Assembly: GCF_030209375.1 (NCBI RefSeq)
Contig: NZ_JARVSC010000010.1
Coordinates: 78,728-142,727, forward strand
Source: Plantibacter sp. ME-Dv--P-122b
GTDB taxonomy: Bacteria; Actinomycetota; Actinomycetes; Actinomycetales; Microbacteriaceae
Length of the DNA stretch: 64,000 bases
Reading direction: 5' to 3'
The translations under genes and the position numbers were made by a program. This document shows positions 16,208-25,395 of this stretch, piece after piece (the stretch's first letter is position 1; each line of letters begins with the position of its first letter). The notes beneath the pieces were generated by a model. The model did no database searches and was not told the origin of the DNA. It worked only from the letters and a program-made list of their open reading frames with translations.

Positions 16208-19200
16208 ATGGCGAACGTTGCGAACGAGGGTCCCACCGAACCGGTCGGACTCGCGGATCGTGCGGTCGCCCTCGCGTCGAAATGGGTCGACGAAGGGGCG
16301 GAAGCTCCGACGGATCCCGCCGCCGAGCGGCTCGCCGGCGTGCTGCGCGATCCCAACGGTCTCGAATTCACCGTCGGGTTCGTCGACGGCGTCATGCGCC
16401 CGGAGGACCCGCTCGTCGCCGGGAACGCCCTCGCCGCCCTCGCTGGCCGGACGCCGCGGTTCCTGCCCTGGTACGAGCAGGCCGCCGTCCGCACGGGTGG
16501 TCTGGTCGGTCCGGTCCTGCCCTGGGTCGTCGTCCCTGCCGCACGCCGCGTCCTTCGGGGCATGGTCGGGCACCTCATCGTCGACAGCCGTCCTCGTGAG
16601 CTCGGCAACGCGATCGCGAAGCTGCGCGCCGACGGCTCACGGCTCAACCTGAACCTCCTCGGGGAGGCCGTCCTCGGTGAGGGCGAGGCTGCCAAACGGC
16701 TCGCCGGCACCCGCGAGCTCCTGCAGCGCCCCGACGTCGACTACGTGTCCATCAAGGTCTCGTCGATCGCCAGCCAACTCTCCATGTGGTCGTTCGAGCA
16801 GGTCGTCGACCGCATCGTCCGTCGCCTCGTGCCGCTGTACGAGGAGGGGCTCGCGACCGGCACCTTCATCAACCTCGACATGGAGGAGTACCGCGACCTC
16901 GACCTCACCATCGCGGTCTTCACCCGACTCCTCGACCAGCCGCAGCTGTTGCAGTACCACGCCGGTATCGTCATCCAGGCCTACCTGCCCGACGCGCTCG
17001 AGGCGATGATGCAGCTCACCGCCTGGTCGAAGCAGCGCATGGCAGCCGGTGGCGCGCCGATCAAGGTACGACTCGTGAAGGGCGCGAACCTCGCGATGGA
17101 GCGGGTCGACGCGGCGATCCACGGCTGGCCGCTCGCGACGACGGCGTCGAAGCGCGAGACCGACACCAACTACAAGCGCGTGCTCGACTGGGCGCTCACA
17201 CCGGCGCACACGGACGTCGTACGGGTCGGGGTCGCCGGGCACAACCTCTTCGACATCGCCTACGCGTGGCTCCTCGCGGGCGACCGCGGTGTGCGTGAGC
17301 GTGTGGACTTCGAGATGCTGCTGGGGATGGCGACCGGTCAGGTCGAGGCCATCAAGCGGGACGTCGGGACGGTGCTGCTGTACACGCCCGTCGTGAACCC
17401 GAAGGAGTTCGACGTCGCGATCTCCTACCTCGTCCGCCGTCTGGAGGAGAACGCCAGCGAGGAGAACTTCATGTCGGCGCTGTTCGAGCTCGCCGAGAAG
17501 CCGACCCTGTTCGCGCGCGAGCGACGTCGGTTCCTCGCCTCGGTCGACGCCCTCGGCGAGACCGCCGGGCAGGTGCCGACCCCCAACCGGACGCAGGACC
17601 GCGCCGCGGAAGCCCCGGAGACGTCGCTGCACGACAACGACGGCGACGACCGCTTCCGCGATCCCGCGCAGGCGCCGGACGCCGGACTCACGCAGCAGGT
17701 CCTCGGGCTGGAACGCGGATCGAGTGGCGGCGAAGACCGCTTCCACGCCGACCCGTCCTCCGCGTACGTCGAGACGGCGGTCTTCTCACGTTCGGAGCGT
17801 GGTGGTGTCGTCGACGGTGCGCCCGGCTTCGAGAACACCGCCGACACCGATCCTTCGCTCGCGGCGAACCGGGCGTGGGGTGCGTCGATCCTGGCGCGCG
17901 TCCCGCAGTCGACCCTCGGTGGTGTAGCCGTCGCGGCCGCGGCCATCGACGACCCTCGCGTCCTCGAACGCACGATCACGATGGTCCGCGCCGCCGGTGA
18001 GCGATGGGGGGCGCGCCCCGTCACCGAACGGGCCGCCGTCCTGCACGCTGCAGCTCGGGTCCTCGCCGCCCGTCGGGCGGACCTCATCGAGGTCATGGCG
18101 AGCGAGACCGGCAAGACGATCGCCGAGGCCGATCCCGAGGTGAGCGAGGCCGTCGACTTCGCGCACTACTACGCGGCCAACGCGCCCCTGCTCGAGAGCG
18201 TGCACGGCGCGAGCTTCGTCCCCTCCGCGCTCACGGTCGTGACACCGCCCTGGAACTTCCCCGTCGCGATCCCGGCCGGAGGCGTCCTCGCGGCGCTCGC
18301 CGCCGGCAGCGGTGTGATCATCAAGCCCGCTCCACAGGCGAAGCGGTGCGCAGCCGTGGTCGTCGAGGCGCTCTGGGACGCCGGGGTGCCGCGCGACCTT
18401 CTCGTGCTCGCCGATGTGGCGGAGGGCGACCTCGGTCGTCGGCTCGTCTCCCACCCCGCCGTCGACCGGGTGATCCTGACCGGCTCCTTCGAGACGGCGC
18501 AGCTGTTCCGCGGGTGGCGCGCCGACCTGCCGCTGCTCGCGGAGACGAGCGGCAAGAACGCGATCATCGTCACGCCGAGCGCCGATCTCGACCTCGCCGT
18601 CGCCGACATCGTGACGAGCGCCTTCGGGCACGCCGGGCAGAAGTGCTCCGCCGCGTCGCTCGTGATCCTCGTCGGCTCGGTGGCACGATCCGACCGCTTC
18701 CTGCGGCAGCTCGAGGACGCCGTCCGCTCGCTCCGGGTCGGCTGGCCGTCCGATGCGCGGACGCAGATGGGGCCGATCGTCGAGCCGGCGGGGGAGAAGC
18801 TCCTCGCCGGGCTGACCGAGCTGCGCCTCGGCGAGAAGTGGCTCGTCGAGCCGAAGCTGCTCGACGACTCCTCGGTCAACTTCGGCCAGCCGAGCGAGCG
18901 CCTCTGGTCGCCGGGGGTCCGTACCGGTGTCCAGCCGGGCTCGCCCTTCCACCTCACCGAGTACTTCGGACCGGTCCTCGGTGTCATGCAGGCCGCGAAC
19001 CTCACCGAGGCGATCGCCCTGCAGAACGCGACGCCCTATGGATTGACGGCCGGCCTGCACACCCTCGACCCGGTCGATCTCGGAGAATGGCTCGACACCG
19101 TCGAAGCAGGAAACCTCTACGTCAACCGAGGCATCACCGGCGCGATCGTCCAGCGCCAGCCCTTCGGCGGGTGGAAGCGCTCGTCGGTCGGGACCGGCAC

Positions 19201-19969
19201 GAAGGCCGGCGGCCCCAACTACCTGTTCGGGCTCGGCGAGTGGCGACCGGATCCGGGCTCGGCGAGCCGCAGCCTGCACCTCCGTGGGCTCGACACCCGC
19301 ATCGTGAAGCTCATCGAGGCGGCCCAGCCGTCGCTCACCTACGAAGCCTTCGACGTGCTGCGGCGCTCGGCGCTCAGTGACGCGATCGCGTGGGGGAACG
19401 AGTTCGGCGAGGTCAAGGACGTCTCGCAGCTCGGCGTGGAACGGAATCTCCTGCGATACCGGCCGGCCCCGGTCGCGGTGCGGGTGGCGTCCGGGGCCGA
19501 TCTGGGCGATGCGCTGCGGGTGCTCATCGCCGCGGTGCGGTCGCGGTCACGGTTCACCGTCAGTCTCGGTGGGCGGTTGCCGCGCGAGGTCCGTGACTGG
19601 CTGTCGGAGCTGAGCATCCCCGTCTCGCTCGAGACCGACGAGCAGTGGCTGACCCGGATGGCGGCCCGCGGGTCGATCGACACGGGCGAGCTGGGCCAGG
19701 AGCCGCCGGTCGCGACCCGGGTACGGATCGTCGGTCCGCGTCCCGAGACGGTCGCGGAAGCGGAACCCGGAACGGAGGCCTCCGAGCCTGAGCCGCTCAC
19801 GAAGCGACTCGCAGAGGCGCTCGGCGGCGACCCCGAGATCGCGATCTGGGGAGGGCCGGTCACGCAGGCCGGACGGGTGGAGCTGCTGCCGTTCCTGCGC
19901 GAACAGGCGATCTCGATCACGGCGCACCGCTTCGGCAACCCCGACCCCTGGTCCCAGGGCGTCATCTGA
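16208..19969 (+). CDS. putA: bifunctional proline dehydrogenase / glutamate-semialdehyde dehydrogenase
   Basis: 1253 residues. The PRODH barrel lies at about residues 90-450, with LNLLGEAVLGEGEA, YVSIKVSSI and KVRLVKGAN. A variable, charged linker occupies about 460-560. The aldehyde dehydrogenase domain covers about 560-1020, with TPPWNFP, the Glu in ETSGKN (E779) and the catalytic Cys in GQKCSAA (C813). A C-terminal extension of about 200 residues follows. It oxidises proline to glutamate in two channelled steps with FAD and NAD. There is no N-terminal RHH DNA-binding domain, so unlike E. coli PutA it should not be its own repressor. Confidence 0.95.
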   Translation: MANVANEGPTEPVGLADRAVALASKWVDEGAEAPTDPAAERLAGVLRDPNGLEFTVGFVDGVMRPEDPLVAGNALAALAGRTPRFLPWYEQAAVRTGGLVGPVLPWVVVPAARRVLRGMVGHLIVDSRPRELGNAIAKLRADGSRLNLNLLGEAVLGEGEAAKRLAGTRELLQRPDVDYVSIKVSSIASQLSMWSFEQVVDRIVRRLVPLYEEGLATGTFINLDMEEYRDLDLTIAVFTRLLDQPQLLQYHAGIVIQAYLPDALEAMMQLTAWSKQRMAAGGAPIKVRLVKGANLAMERVDAAIHGWPLATTASKRETDTNYKRVLDWALTPAHTDVVRVGVAGHNLFDIAYAWLLAGDRGVRERVDFEMLLGMATGQVEAIKRDVGTVLLYTPVVNPKEFDVAISYLVRRLEENASEENFMSALFELAEKPTLFARERRRFLASVDALGETAGQVPTPNRTQDRAAEAPETSLHDNDGDDRFRDPAQAPDAGLTQQVLGLERGSSGGEDRFHADPSSAYVETAVFSRSERGGVVDGAPGFENTADTDPSLAANRAWGASILARVPQSTLGGVAVAAAAIDDPRVLERTITMVRAAGERWGARPVTERAAVLHAAARVLAARRADLIEVMASETGKTIAEADPEVSEAVDFAHYYAANAPLLESVHGASFVPSALTVVTPPWNFPVAIPAGGVLAALAAGSGVIIKPAPQAKRCAAVVVEALWDAGVPRDLLVLADVAEGDLGRRLVSHPAVDRVILTGSFETAQLFRGWRADLPLLAETSGKNAIIVTPSADLDLAVADIVTSAFGHAGQKCSAASLVILVGSVARSDRFLRQLEDAVRSLRVGWPSDARTQMGPIVEPAGEKLLAGLTELRLGEKWLVEPKLLDDSSVNFGQPSERLWSPGVRTGVQPGSPFHLTEYFGPVLGVMQAANLTEAIALQNATPYGLTAGLHTLDPVDLGEWLDTVEAGNLYVNRGITGAIVQRQPFGGWKRSSVGTGTKAGGPNYLFGLGEWRPDPGSASRSLHLRGLDTRIVKLIEAAQPSLTYEAFDVLRRSALSDAIAWGNEFGEVKDVSQLGVERNLLRYRPAPVAVRVASGADLGDALRVLIAAVRSRSRFTVSLGGRLPREVRDWLSELSIPVSLETDEQWLTRMAARGSIDTGELGQEPPVATRVRIVGPRPETVAEAEPGTEASEPEPLTKRLAEALGGDPEIAIWGGPVTQAGRVELLPFLREQAISITAHRFGNPDPWSQGVI

Positions 19970-19979
19970 GCCTGGCCAC

Positions 19980-20019
19980 GGTCTCGGAGTCCTCTCCCCG
20001 GTCTCGGAGTCCTTTCCCC
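19980..20019. repeat. two tandem 20-bp repeats after putA
   Basis: GGTCTCGGAGTCCTCTCCCC (19980-19999) is followed directly by a second copy with one C-to-T change (20000-20019). They run straight into a D-type arm at 20018-20041, as if the D element had been partly duplicated by slippage. Confidence 0.8.
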
Positions 20020-20041
20020 GGTCCCTGAGCTTGTCGAAGGG
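20018..20041. repeat. single arm of a D-type dispersed repeat
   Basis: GGTCCCTGAGCTTGTCGAAG occurs in the gap between the convergent putA and GntR genes. Only this arm is present; no CTTCGACAGGCTCAG partner is found next to it. Confidence 0.75.
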
Positions 20042-20051
20042 CGAGGCGACG

Positions 20052-20402
20052 TCAGGCGCGGAGCGCGGCCTCCACGAGGGCGACGGCGTCCTCCGGCGAG
20101 ACGCCGAGGTCCCGGATGCGGTCCGCGTACGCCGCCGCTGCCAGCTGCGCCTGCCGGTCGATCGCGTCGCCGTGTGCAGACACGAATGTCCCCGCACGCC
20201 CCCTGGTCTCGATGACCCCGTCGGTCTCGAGGAGCCGGTACGCCTTCGCGACGGTGTTCGGCGCGATCCCCAGCTCGTCCGCCAGCCCGCGCACCGTCGG
20301 GAGTTTCGCCCCGGTCGCCAGTCGTCCGTCACGGACGGCCTCGACCACCTGCATCCGCAGCTGCTCGAACACGCTGGTCCCGGCCTGAATCGTCCACTCC
20401 AT
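20052..20402 (-). CDS. GntR-family regulator, YtrA type
   Basis: 116 residues. A winged helix-turn-helix spans about residues 5-75 (VFEQLRMQVVEAVRDGRLATGAKLPTVRGLADELGIAPNTVAKAYRLLETDGV), followed by only about 40 residues of C-terminal helix. This is the short YtrA-type layout without a ligand-binding domain. YtrA regulators often control ABC transporter genes, but none lies here. The start codon is 12 nt from a B-type inverted repeat (20414-20480), so its promoter must lie inside or beyond that element. Confidence 0.85.
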   Translation of the reverse strand: MEWTIQAGTSVFEQLRMQVVEAVRDGRLATGAKLPTVRGLADELGIAPNTVAKAYRLLETDGVIETRGRAGTFVSAHGDAIDRQAQLAAAAYADRIRDLGVSPEDAVALVEAALRA

Positions 20403-20413
20403 CCGCCCATCTT

Positions 20414-20480
20414 GCCCGCGAACTGTCACGAATGGCGACTTCGGACGCGCCGCACTGTGCGTTGGTGACAGTTCGCGGGC
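20414..20480. repeat. B-type inverted-repeat element (copy B1)
   Basis: GCCCGCGAACTGTCAC (20414-20429) and GTGACAGTTCGCGGGC (20465-20480) are perfect 16-nt inverted arms, 67 bp end to end. The same termini recur at 25412-25474 and 60761-60821. It lies between the Lrp and GntR genes, directly upstream of the latter. Confidence 0.9.
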
Positions 20481-20491
20481 CGGGGGAGGGG

Positions 20492-20929
20492 TCAGTCGAT
20501 GTGGCGGTGGATGAGGCGGGTGAGGACGATCGCGCTGCGGGTGTGGTCGACGTTGGGGGCGATCCGCACCTTCTCCAGGGCGTCCTCGAGGGCGGGGATG
20601 TTGCGGGCCCGCATGTGCACGATGGCGTCGGCACTGCCGGTGACGGTGCCGGCGTCGACGACCTCCGGGACGCCCGAGAGGATCCGCAGCAGCTCGTTGG
20701 GGGACACGGTGCCGCGGCAGAAGAGTTCGACGTAGGCTTCTGTCTGCATGCCGTCGACCGTGGGGTCGACCTGGATCGTGAACGACTGGATGACTCCGTC
20801 GGCGACGAGGCGGTCGACGCGTCGCTTCACCGCTGAGGCCGACAAGCCCACGACCGTGCCGATGTCGCCGTAGCCGGCGCGTGAGTTCTGTCGGAGCAGG
20901 TCGATGATGCCGCGGTCGAGGTTGTCCAT
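20492..20929 (-). CDS. Lrp/AsnC-family transcriptional regulator
   Basis: 145 residues. An N-terminal helix-turn-helix (NLDRGIIDLLRQNSRAGYGDIG and LSASAVKRRVDRL) precedes a C-terminal ligand-binding RAM domain (GTVTGSADAIVHMRA). Lrp/AsnC proteins sense amino acids. It is divergent from a DDAH-type amidinohydrolase gene, so the likely target is that gene and arginine or dimethylarginine metabolism. It reads from a leaderless start. Confidence 0.92.
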   Translation of the reverse strand: MDNLDRGIIDLLRQNSRAGYGDIGTVVGLSASAVKRRVDRLVADGVIQSFTIQVDPTVDGMQTEAYVELFCRGTVSPNELLRILSGVPEVVDAGTVTGSADAIVHMRARNIPALEDALEKVRIAPNVDHTRSAIVLTRLIHRHID

Positions 20930-20936
20930 GAGACTC

Positions 20937-20942
20937 AGTGTA
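20937..20942 (-). promoter_or_regulatory. -10 box TACACT, leaderless start of the Lrp gene
   Basis: On the minus strand TACACT is followed by 7 nt and the ATG at 20929. Confidence 0.5.
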
Positions 20943-20944
20943 AG

Positions 20945-21024
20945 CGCAATCATTGCGTGAAAAACTGCCACTTCGCAGCATTCCTGCGCCAAACTCCGTG
21001 AAAACGCTGCGAATCGCATGCGAT
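20945..21024. promoter_or_regulatory. palindromes in the divergent lrp/ddaH region
   Basis: CGCAATCATTGCG (20945-20957) overlaps the region upstream of the Lrp -10 box, and ATCGCATGCGAT (21013-21024) lies nearer the ddaH start. Two palindromes about 68 bp apart in an Lrp divergent region would suit binding of an Lrp octamer. This is a positional inference. Confidence 0.45.
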
Positions 21025-21091
21025 GATGAATGTGGCGTGCCCCCGGGCCCCTGGACCTCGTCCGCCGACCCTCGCTCGTTTGGAGGCCGAC

Positions 21092-21973
21092 GTGTCGTCG
21101 ACGCTCAATCACCCCACCCCCGCCACGCAGGACGCCGCGACCGGCACCCGCGTCGCGAACCGTCGCCGGTACCTCATGTGCCGGCCGGACCGCTTCACCG
21201 TCAGCTACCGGATCAACCCCTGGATGAACCCGGACGACCCGACCGACACCTCGCTCGCGGTGTCGCAGTGGGAGCAGCTGCACCAGGCCTACCTCGATCT
21301 CGGCCACCGGATCGACCTCATCGATCCGATCGACGGCCTCCCCGACATGGTGTTCGCGGCGAACGGCGGCTTCACGCTCGACGGCATCGCCTACGGGGCG
21401 AAGTTCACCTACGAGGAGCGCATCCCCGAGGGGGCGGCCTACATGGACTGGTTCGAGGCGAACGGCTTCCGCGTCGAGCGGCCGGAGTTCGTGAACGAGG
21501 GTGAGGGCGACATCATGCTCGTCGGCGACACCATCCTCGCCGGGACCGGGTTCCGCACCGATCCCCGCAGCCACGACGAGGTGCGTCGGATCTTCGACCG
21601 CGAGGTCGTGACCCTCAACCTCGTGAACCCGAGTTTCTACCACCTCGACACCGCGATCGCCGTGCTCGACCCGGTGGCTCCCGCCGACGGCTCACCCGCG
21701 AACATCGCCTACCTGCCGACCGCGTTCGACGAGGCGAGCAACCGCATCCTCGAGCAGCGCTACCCCGACGCGATCCACGTGAGCACCGAGGATGCTGCGG
21801 TCCTCGGCCTCAACTCGATCTCGAACGGTCGCGAGGTCGTCATCGCCGCCAGGGCCGTCGGGTTCGAGCGTCAACTGCGCGAGCGCGGGTACACGCCGAT
21901 CGGTGTCGACCTGTCCGAGCTGCTCCTCGGTGGCGGTGGCGTGAAGTGTTGCACGCTCGAGCTGCGTGGGTAA
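21092..21973 (+). CDS. ddaH: dimethylarginine dimethylaminohydrolase-like amidinohydrolase
   Basis: 293 residues from the GTG at 21092, with GGAGG 5 nt upstream. This is the amidinotransferase/DDAH fold: the substrate loop MVFAANGGF, the acidic GEGDIMLVG, the catalytic His in NPSFYHLDTAI and the catalytic Cys near the C-terminus in GGGGVKCCTLELRG. Such enzymes hydrolyse N-methylated arginine to citrulline and amine; closely related actinobacterial proteins may act on arginine or ornithine derivatives. No ornithine aminotransferase gene follows it here. It is probably controlled by the divergent Lrp. Confidence 0.87.
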   Translation: MSSTLNHPTPATQDAATGTRVANRRRYLMCRPDRFTVSYRINPWMNPDDPTDTSLAVSQWEQLHQAYLDLGHRIDLIDPIDGLPDMVFAANGGFTLDGIAYGAKFTYEERIPEGAAYMDWFEANGFRVERPEFVNEGEGDIMLVGDTILAGTGFRTDPRSHDEVRRIFDREVVTLNLVNPSFYHLDTAIAVLDPVAPADGSPANIAYLPTAFDEASNRILEQRYPDAIHVSTEDAAVLGLNSISNGREVVIAARAVGFERQLRERGYTPIGVDLSELLLGGGGVKCCTLELRG

Positions 21974-21997
21974 CCCTTCGACGAGCTCAGGGACCGG
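21974..21997. repeat. D-type repeat arm after ddaH
   Basis: CTTCGACGAGCTCAGGGACC begins directly after the ddaH stop codon. It is a one-armed copy with GAG in place of the usual CAG. Confidence 0.7.
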
Positions 21998-22104
21998 ACC
22001 GGAGCGGCCCGGTCTCAGGCACCCTGGTCGGTGTCGAGGGGTTGCGGGTGCCAGTGGGGCGGCGTATACCTGCACTGACCGCTTGAACCTGAGGAAGGGC
22101 ACCC

Positions 22105-22338
22105 ATGGACGCCGGAGAACGACGTGACCACGAACGCGCGAACGCAGGGCGCTCCGGCACCCTGAGCGATGCGACGGGGTTCTGGGTCGTGATCGCCTTC
22201 GCCCTGTTCGGCGGCGGGATGTGGGCGTTCGGCGAGGCGTTCCGTACGGACGTCCTGCAGGCCGTCTGGTTCATGGGCGGCATCCTCATGATCGCGCTCG
22301 CCATCTTCATCCCGGCGCACTTCGCCAGCAACAACTGA
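22105..22338 (+). CDS. small membrane protein, hypothetical
   Basis: 77 residues. A charged N-terminus (MDAGERRDHERANAGRSG) is followed by two hydrophobic segments (about 25-45 and 50-70) with a short loop, so it is probably a two-helix membrane protein. GAGGAAGGG supports the ATG at 22105. I do not recognise the family. It is followed by a hairpin (22345-22380), so it is likely a single-gene transcript. Confidence 0.75.
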   Translation: MDAGERRDHERANAGRSGTLSDATGFWVVIAFALFGGGMWAFGEAFRTDVLQAVWFMGGILMIALAIFIPAHFASNN

Positions 22339-22344
22339 CCCCCA

Positions 22345-22380
22345 GCCGGACGTTCGCCGACCGTTCCCTGAGCGTCCGGC
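22345..22380 (+). terminator. hairpin after the small membrane protein gene
   Basis: GCCGGACG (22345-22352) pairs with CGTCCGGC (22373-22380) over a 20-nt loop, starting 6 nt after the stop. No T tract follows. Confidence 0.5.
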
Positions 22381-22452
22381 CGTCCGGTCGGAGGCCGCCG
22401 ATACGGTCCTGTTCAGCGCGCTACGCTGGCTGAGCAGACACGAGGACGGCAC

Positions 22453-23211
22453 ATGGATTCCACGGTGGTCATCATTCCCACCTACAACGAACGCGAGAAC
22501 CTGGAGAGGATCGTCGCGCGCGTCCGCGTCGCTGCACCATCCGTCGAGGTGCTCGTGGTCGACGACAACTCACCCGACGGCACCGGAGCGATCGCCGACC
22601 GGCTCGCCGCCGAGGACGATGCGGTACACGTGCTGCACCGCACCGGGAAGGAAGGGCTCGGCGCCGCCTACAAGGCCGGCTTCGCCTGGGCACTCGGGCG
22701 CGGATTCGGCAACGTGGTCGAGATGGACGCCGACGGATCCCACGCCCCCGAGCAGTTGCCGGCGCTCCTCGCGGCCACCGCGGAGGCGGACGTCGTCCTC
22801 GGGTCGCGCTGGGTCCCGGGCGGCACCGTCGTCAACTGGCCCAAGCATCGTGAGGCCATCTCGCGGGTCGGCAGTGCCTACGCCCGGTTCGCGCTCCGGC
22901 TCCCCGCCCGCGACGTGACCGGCGGCTACCGCGTGTTCAGTGCTGACGCACTGCGTCGGCTGCAGCTCGACGAGGTCCACAGCCACGGCTACGGCTTCCA
23001 GGTCGACATGCTCTGGCATGCGAATCGCGCCGGTCTGCGGATCGTCGAGGTGCCGATCACCTTCACCGAGCGGACGCTCGGGGCCTCCAAGATGACGAGC
23101 GGGATCGTCGTCGAAGCCATGCTCCGCGTCACCTGGTGGGGTGTCTGCGAACTGACGGACCGCATCACCGGGCGTCGTCCTGCAGCATCGCGGGCGGCCG
23201 CCGGCTCCTGA
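22453..23211 (+). CDS. ppm1: polyprenol monophosphomannose synthase
   Basis: 252 residues. This is a GT2-family glycosyltransferase with IIPTYNERENL at the N-terminus, VVDDNSPDGTG and the metal-binding DAD (EMDADGSHAPEQLP). RDVTGGYRVF and ITFTERTLGASKM are typical of DPM1/Ppm1 enzymes. It transfers mannose from GDP-mannose to polyprenyl phosphate at the inner membrane face, giving the donor for lipoglycans and protein mannosylation. There is no C-terminal membrane domain, and no Lnt-like fusion as in some mycobacteria. A GAGGACGG site lies 6 nt upstream. Confidence 0.92.
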   Translation: MDSTVVIIPTYNERENLERIVARVRVAAPSVEVLVVDDNSPDGTGAIADRLAAEDDAVHVLHRTGKEGLGAAYKAGFAWALGRGFGNVVEMDADGSHAPEQLPALLAATAEADVVLGSRWVPGGTVVNWPKHREAISRVGSAYARFALRLPARDVTGGYRVFSADALRRLQLDEVHSHGYGFQVDMLWHANRAGLRIVEVPITFTERTLGASKMTSGIVVEAMLRVTWWGVCELTDRITGRRPAASRAAAGS

Positions 23212-23255
23212 GCCGCAGTGGCGCCCGTCTCGGCGGGCGCCCCGTCAGCTGCGGC
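23212..23255. terminator. nested hairpin between convergent genes
   Basis: The inner stem is GGCGCCCG (23220-23227) with CGGGCGCC (23234-23241); the outer stem is GCCGCAG (23212-23218) with CTGCGGC (23249-23255). It separates ppm1 and the convergent NAD(P)-binding gene and could terminate both. Its right arm lies inside the latter's 3' end. Confidence 0.6.
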
Positions 23256-23913
23256 GCGGACCCGAGGAGATGACCGGTGCCGAGCCGATGAGGTCCTCGT
23301 CGTCGACCGCGTCGACGAGGAACGCGGCGACGTCGCAGCGAGGGATCCGGAGCGAGCTCGGCCAGCTTCCCGGCGGTGACGACACGACCGGGCGTCGGGC
23401 GTCGCTGGCGGAGAGCACGGTCGGATACACGATGGTCCAGTCGAGCTCCGAGCGACGGAGGAACGCGTCCGCCTGCTCGTGATCGGCGTAGACGGTGCCG
23501 AGTCGGAGGAAGTGCGTCGCCCAGCGGAGGCCGGCGGGGACGCTCTGGACCGACTCGCCGGCACCGAGCGCGGAGAGGAGGACGACTCGACGCAGGCCGC
23601 GCGAGCGCATCACGTCCGTCACGACCCGCACGGCGTTCGAGATGAGATCGGGAGGGCTCACCTGGCGGGCCCACGGCCAGTCGGACGAGCCGATGTTGCT
23701 GAGCGCGATGATCACGGCCTGCGCGCCACGCATGGCCTCCTCGACGTCCTCAGTCCGCAGGGGAGACCCCTGGACGATCGTCAGGCGGTCGCCGGGGACG
23801 ACGGCAGCGGGGTCGCGGACGAGGGCGGTGACCGAGTGGCCGCGGCGGAGAGCCTCGCCGATGATGAGCCGCCCGGTGCGGCCGCTCCCACCGATCACGA
23901 GGAGCTGTGCCAC
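23245..23913 (-). CDS. NAD(P)-binding protein, NmrA/atypical SDR type
   Basis: 222 residues from the GTG at 23913, with GGAGG 5 nt upstream, which is better than the ATG at 23937. The Rossmann motif is VIGGSGRTGRLI. ALVRDP marks NADP preference, and VVLLSALGAG and LDWTIVYPTVLSA are usual in NmrA-like epimerase/reductase proteins (YwnB, BVR-B type). Catalysis versus redox sensing cannot be decided from sequence. Confidence 0.85.
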   Translation of the reverse strand: MAQLLVIGGSGRTGRLIIGEALRRGHSVTALVRDPAAVVPGDRLTIVQGSPLRTEDVEEAMRGAQAVIIALSNIGSSDWPWARQVSPPDLISNAVRVVTDVMRSRGLRRVVLLSALGAGESVQSVPAGLRWATHFLRLGTVYADHEQADAFLRRSELDWTIVYPTVLSASDARRPVVSSPPGSWPSSLRIPRCDVAAFLVDAVDDEDLIGSAPVISSGPRRS

Positions 23914-24054
23914 CGTCGCCTCCAGATCGTCGAACACCGGCCCGACGGTGCAGGTGCTGCGACCGTCGGGACGGTTCCATGGTTCCCGAAGGAGCGACGG
24001 AGGGCATCGGGGACAACCCGTGGAGTGCGGCGGTGACCGGGTCCGGCCGGACGA

Positions 24055-25395
24055 TCAGGCCTTCGCGGCCGCCGGCTTCCGGGCCGGAGCCTTCCGAGCC
24101 GCCGGTGCCGCGGGCTTCGCCGCTGCCGGACGACCGGCGCTCAGTGACGACTGTTCCGGCATCGGCTGCAGCGTCGTGAACCGCGACAGCTGGGTCACGT
24201 GGTGCGGCTGCAGCTCCTCCAGCGACGCGACACCGAGGAGCTTCATCGTGCGCACGATCTCGCCCGAGAGGATCTGGATCGCGCGGTCGACGCCCTCGCG
24301 CCCACCGGCCATGAGTCCGTACAGGTAGGCACGGCCGATGAAGGTGAAGCGCGCACCGAGGGCTACGGACGCCACGATGTCGGCGCCGTTCATAATGCCG
24401 GTGTCGAGGTGCACCTCGGCGTCCTTGCCCACCTCGCGGACGACGCTCGGCAGGAGGTGGAACGGGATCGGTGCGCGGTCGAGCTGACGGCCGCCGTGGT
24501 TGGAGAGCTGGACGGCGTCCGCACCGAGGTCGACGGCGAGCTTCGCATCGGCGACCGACTGGACGCCCTTGACGATGAGCTTGCCCTTCCACTGCTCGCG
24601 GATGTACTTGACCTCGTCAGGACCGACGGTCGGGTCGAACATCGTGTCGATGAGCGCCGCGACGGTTCCCGACCAGCGGTCGAGGCTCGCGAAGGCCAAC
24701 GGCTCCGTGGTGAGGAAGTTGATCCACCATGCCGGGCGGGGGAGCGCGTCGACGATGGTCTTCGGGGTGAGCGACGGCGGGATCGTCATGCCGTTGCGGA
24801 CGTCGCGCAGGCGGGCGCCGCCGACGGGGGTGTCGACCGTCACGACGAGGGTGTCGTAGCCGGCCGCTGCCGCGCGGTCGACGAGCGCCATCGACCGTTC
24901 GCGCTCGCTCCACATGTAGAGCTGGAACCAATTGCGGCCACCGGGTGCCGCCGCCGTGACGTCCTCGATCGAGGTCGTGCCCATGGTCGACAGGGTGAAG
25001 GGGATGCCGGCGGCCGCTGCGGCGGAGGCTCCCGCGCGCTCGCCCTCGGTCTGCATCATGCGGGTGAAGCCGGTGGGAGCGATGCCGAAGGGGAACGCGA
25101 CGCGCTCGCCGAGGACGTCCCAGCCGGTGTCGACGTTCGCGACGTTCTCGAGGACGGCCGGGTGGAACTCGATGTCCTGGAACGCCTGCCGTGCCCGCGC
25201 CAGCGAGATCTCGCCCTCGGCGGCGCCGTCGGTGTAGTCGAAGGGCGCCGTCGGCGTGACCTTCTTCGCGATCGCCCGCAGATCGCTGATGGTGGTGGCG
25301 GCCGCCAGGCGTCGCTTCCGGGCGTTGAACTCCGGCTTCTTGAACTGCATGAGCGGCAGGAGGTCGTGGGGCTTGGGGATGCGGCGTTCAACCAT
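24055..25395 (-). CDS. lldD: FMN-dependent alpha-hydroxy acid oxidase, L-lactate dehydrogenase-like
   Basis: 446 residues. The FMN-dependent alpha-hydroxy acid dehydrogenase fold is clear: [29 protein letters not shown], the Lys in LIVKGVQS and the catalytic His-Arg motif [11 protein letters not shown]. Members oxidise L-lactate to pyruvate. Residues about 420-446 form an unusual tail rich in Ala, Lys and Pro. It follows a FadR-type regulator gene with an 8-nt overlap. L-lactate is the end product of the rhamnose route encoded in this window, and an operator like those of the rhamnose genes lies upstream of the regulator. Confidence 0.88.
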   Translation of the reverse strand: MVERRIPKPHDLLPLMQFKKPEFNARKRRLAAATTISDLRAIAKKVTPTAPFDYTDGAAEGEISLARARQAFQDIEFHPAVLENVANVDTGWDVLGERVAFPFGIAPTGFTRMMQTEGERAGASAAAAAGIPFTLSTMGTTSIEDVTAAAPGGRNWFQLYMWSERERSMALVDRAAAAGYDTLVVTVDTPVGGARLRDVRNGMTIPPSLTPKTIVDALPRPAWWINFLTTEPLAFASLDRWSGTVAALIDTMFDPTVGPDEVKYIREQWKGKLIVKGVQSVADAKLAVDLGADAVQLSNHGGRQLDRAPIPFHLLPSVVREVGKDAEVHLDTGIMNGADIVASVALGARFTFIGRAYLYGLMAGGREGVDRAIQILSGEIVRTMKLLGVASLEELQPHHVTQLSRFTTLQPMPEQSSLSAGRPAAAKPAAPAARKAPARKPAAAKA

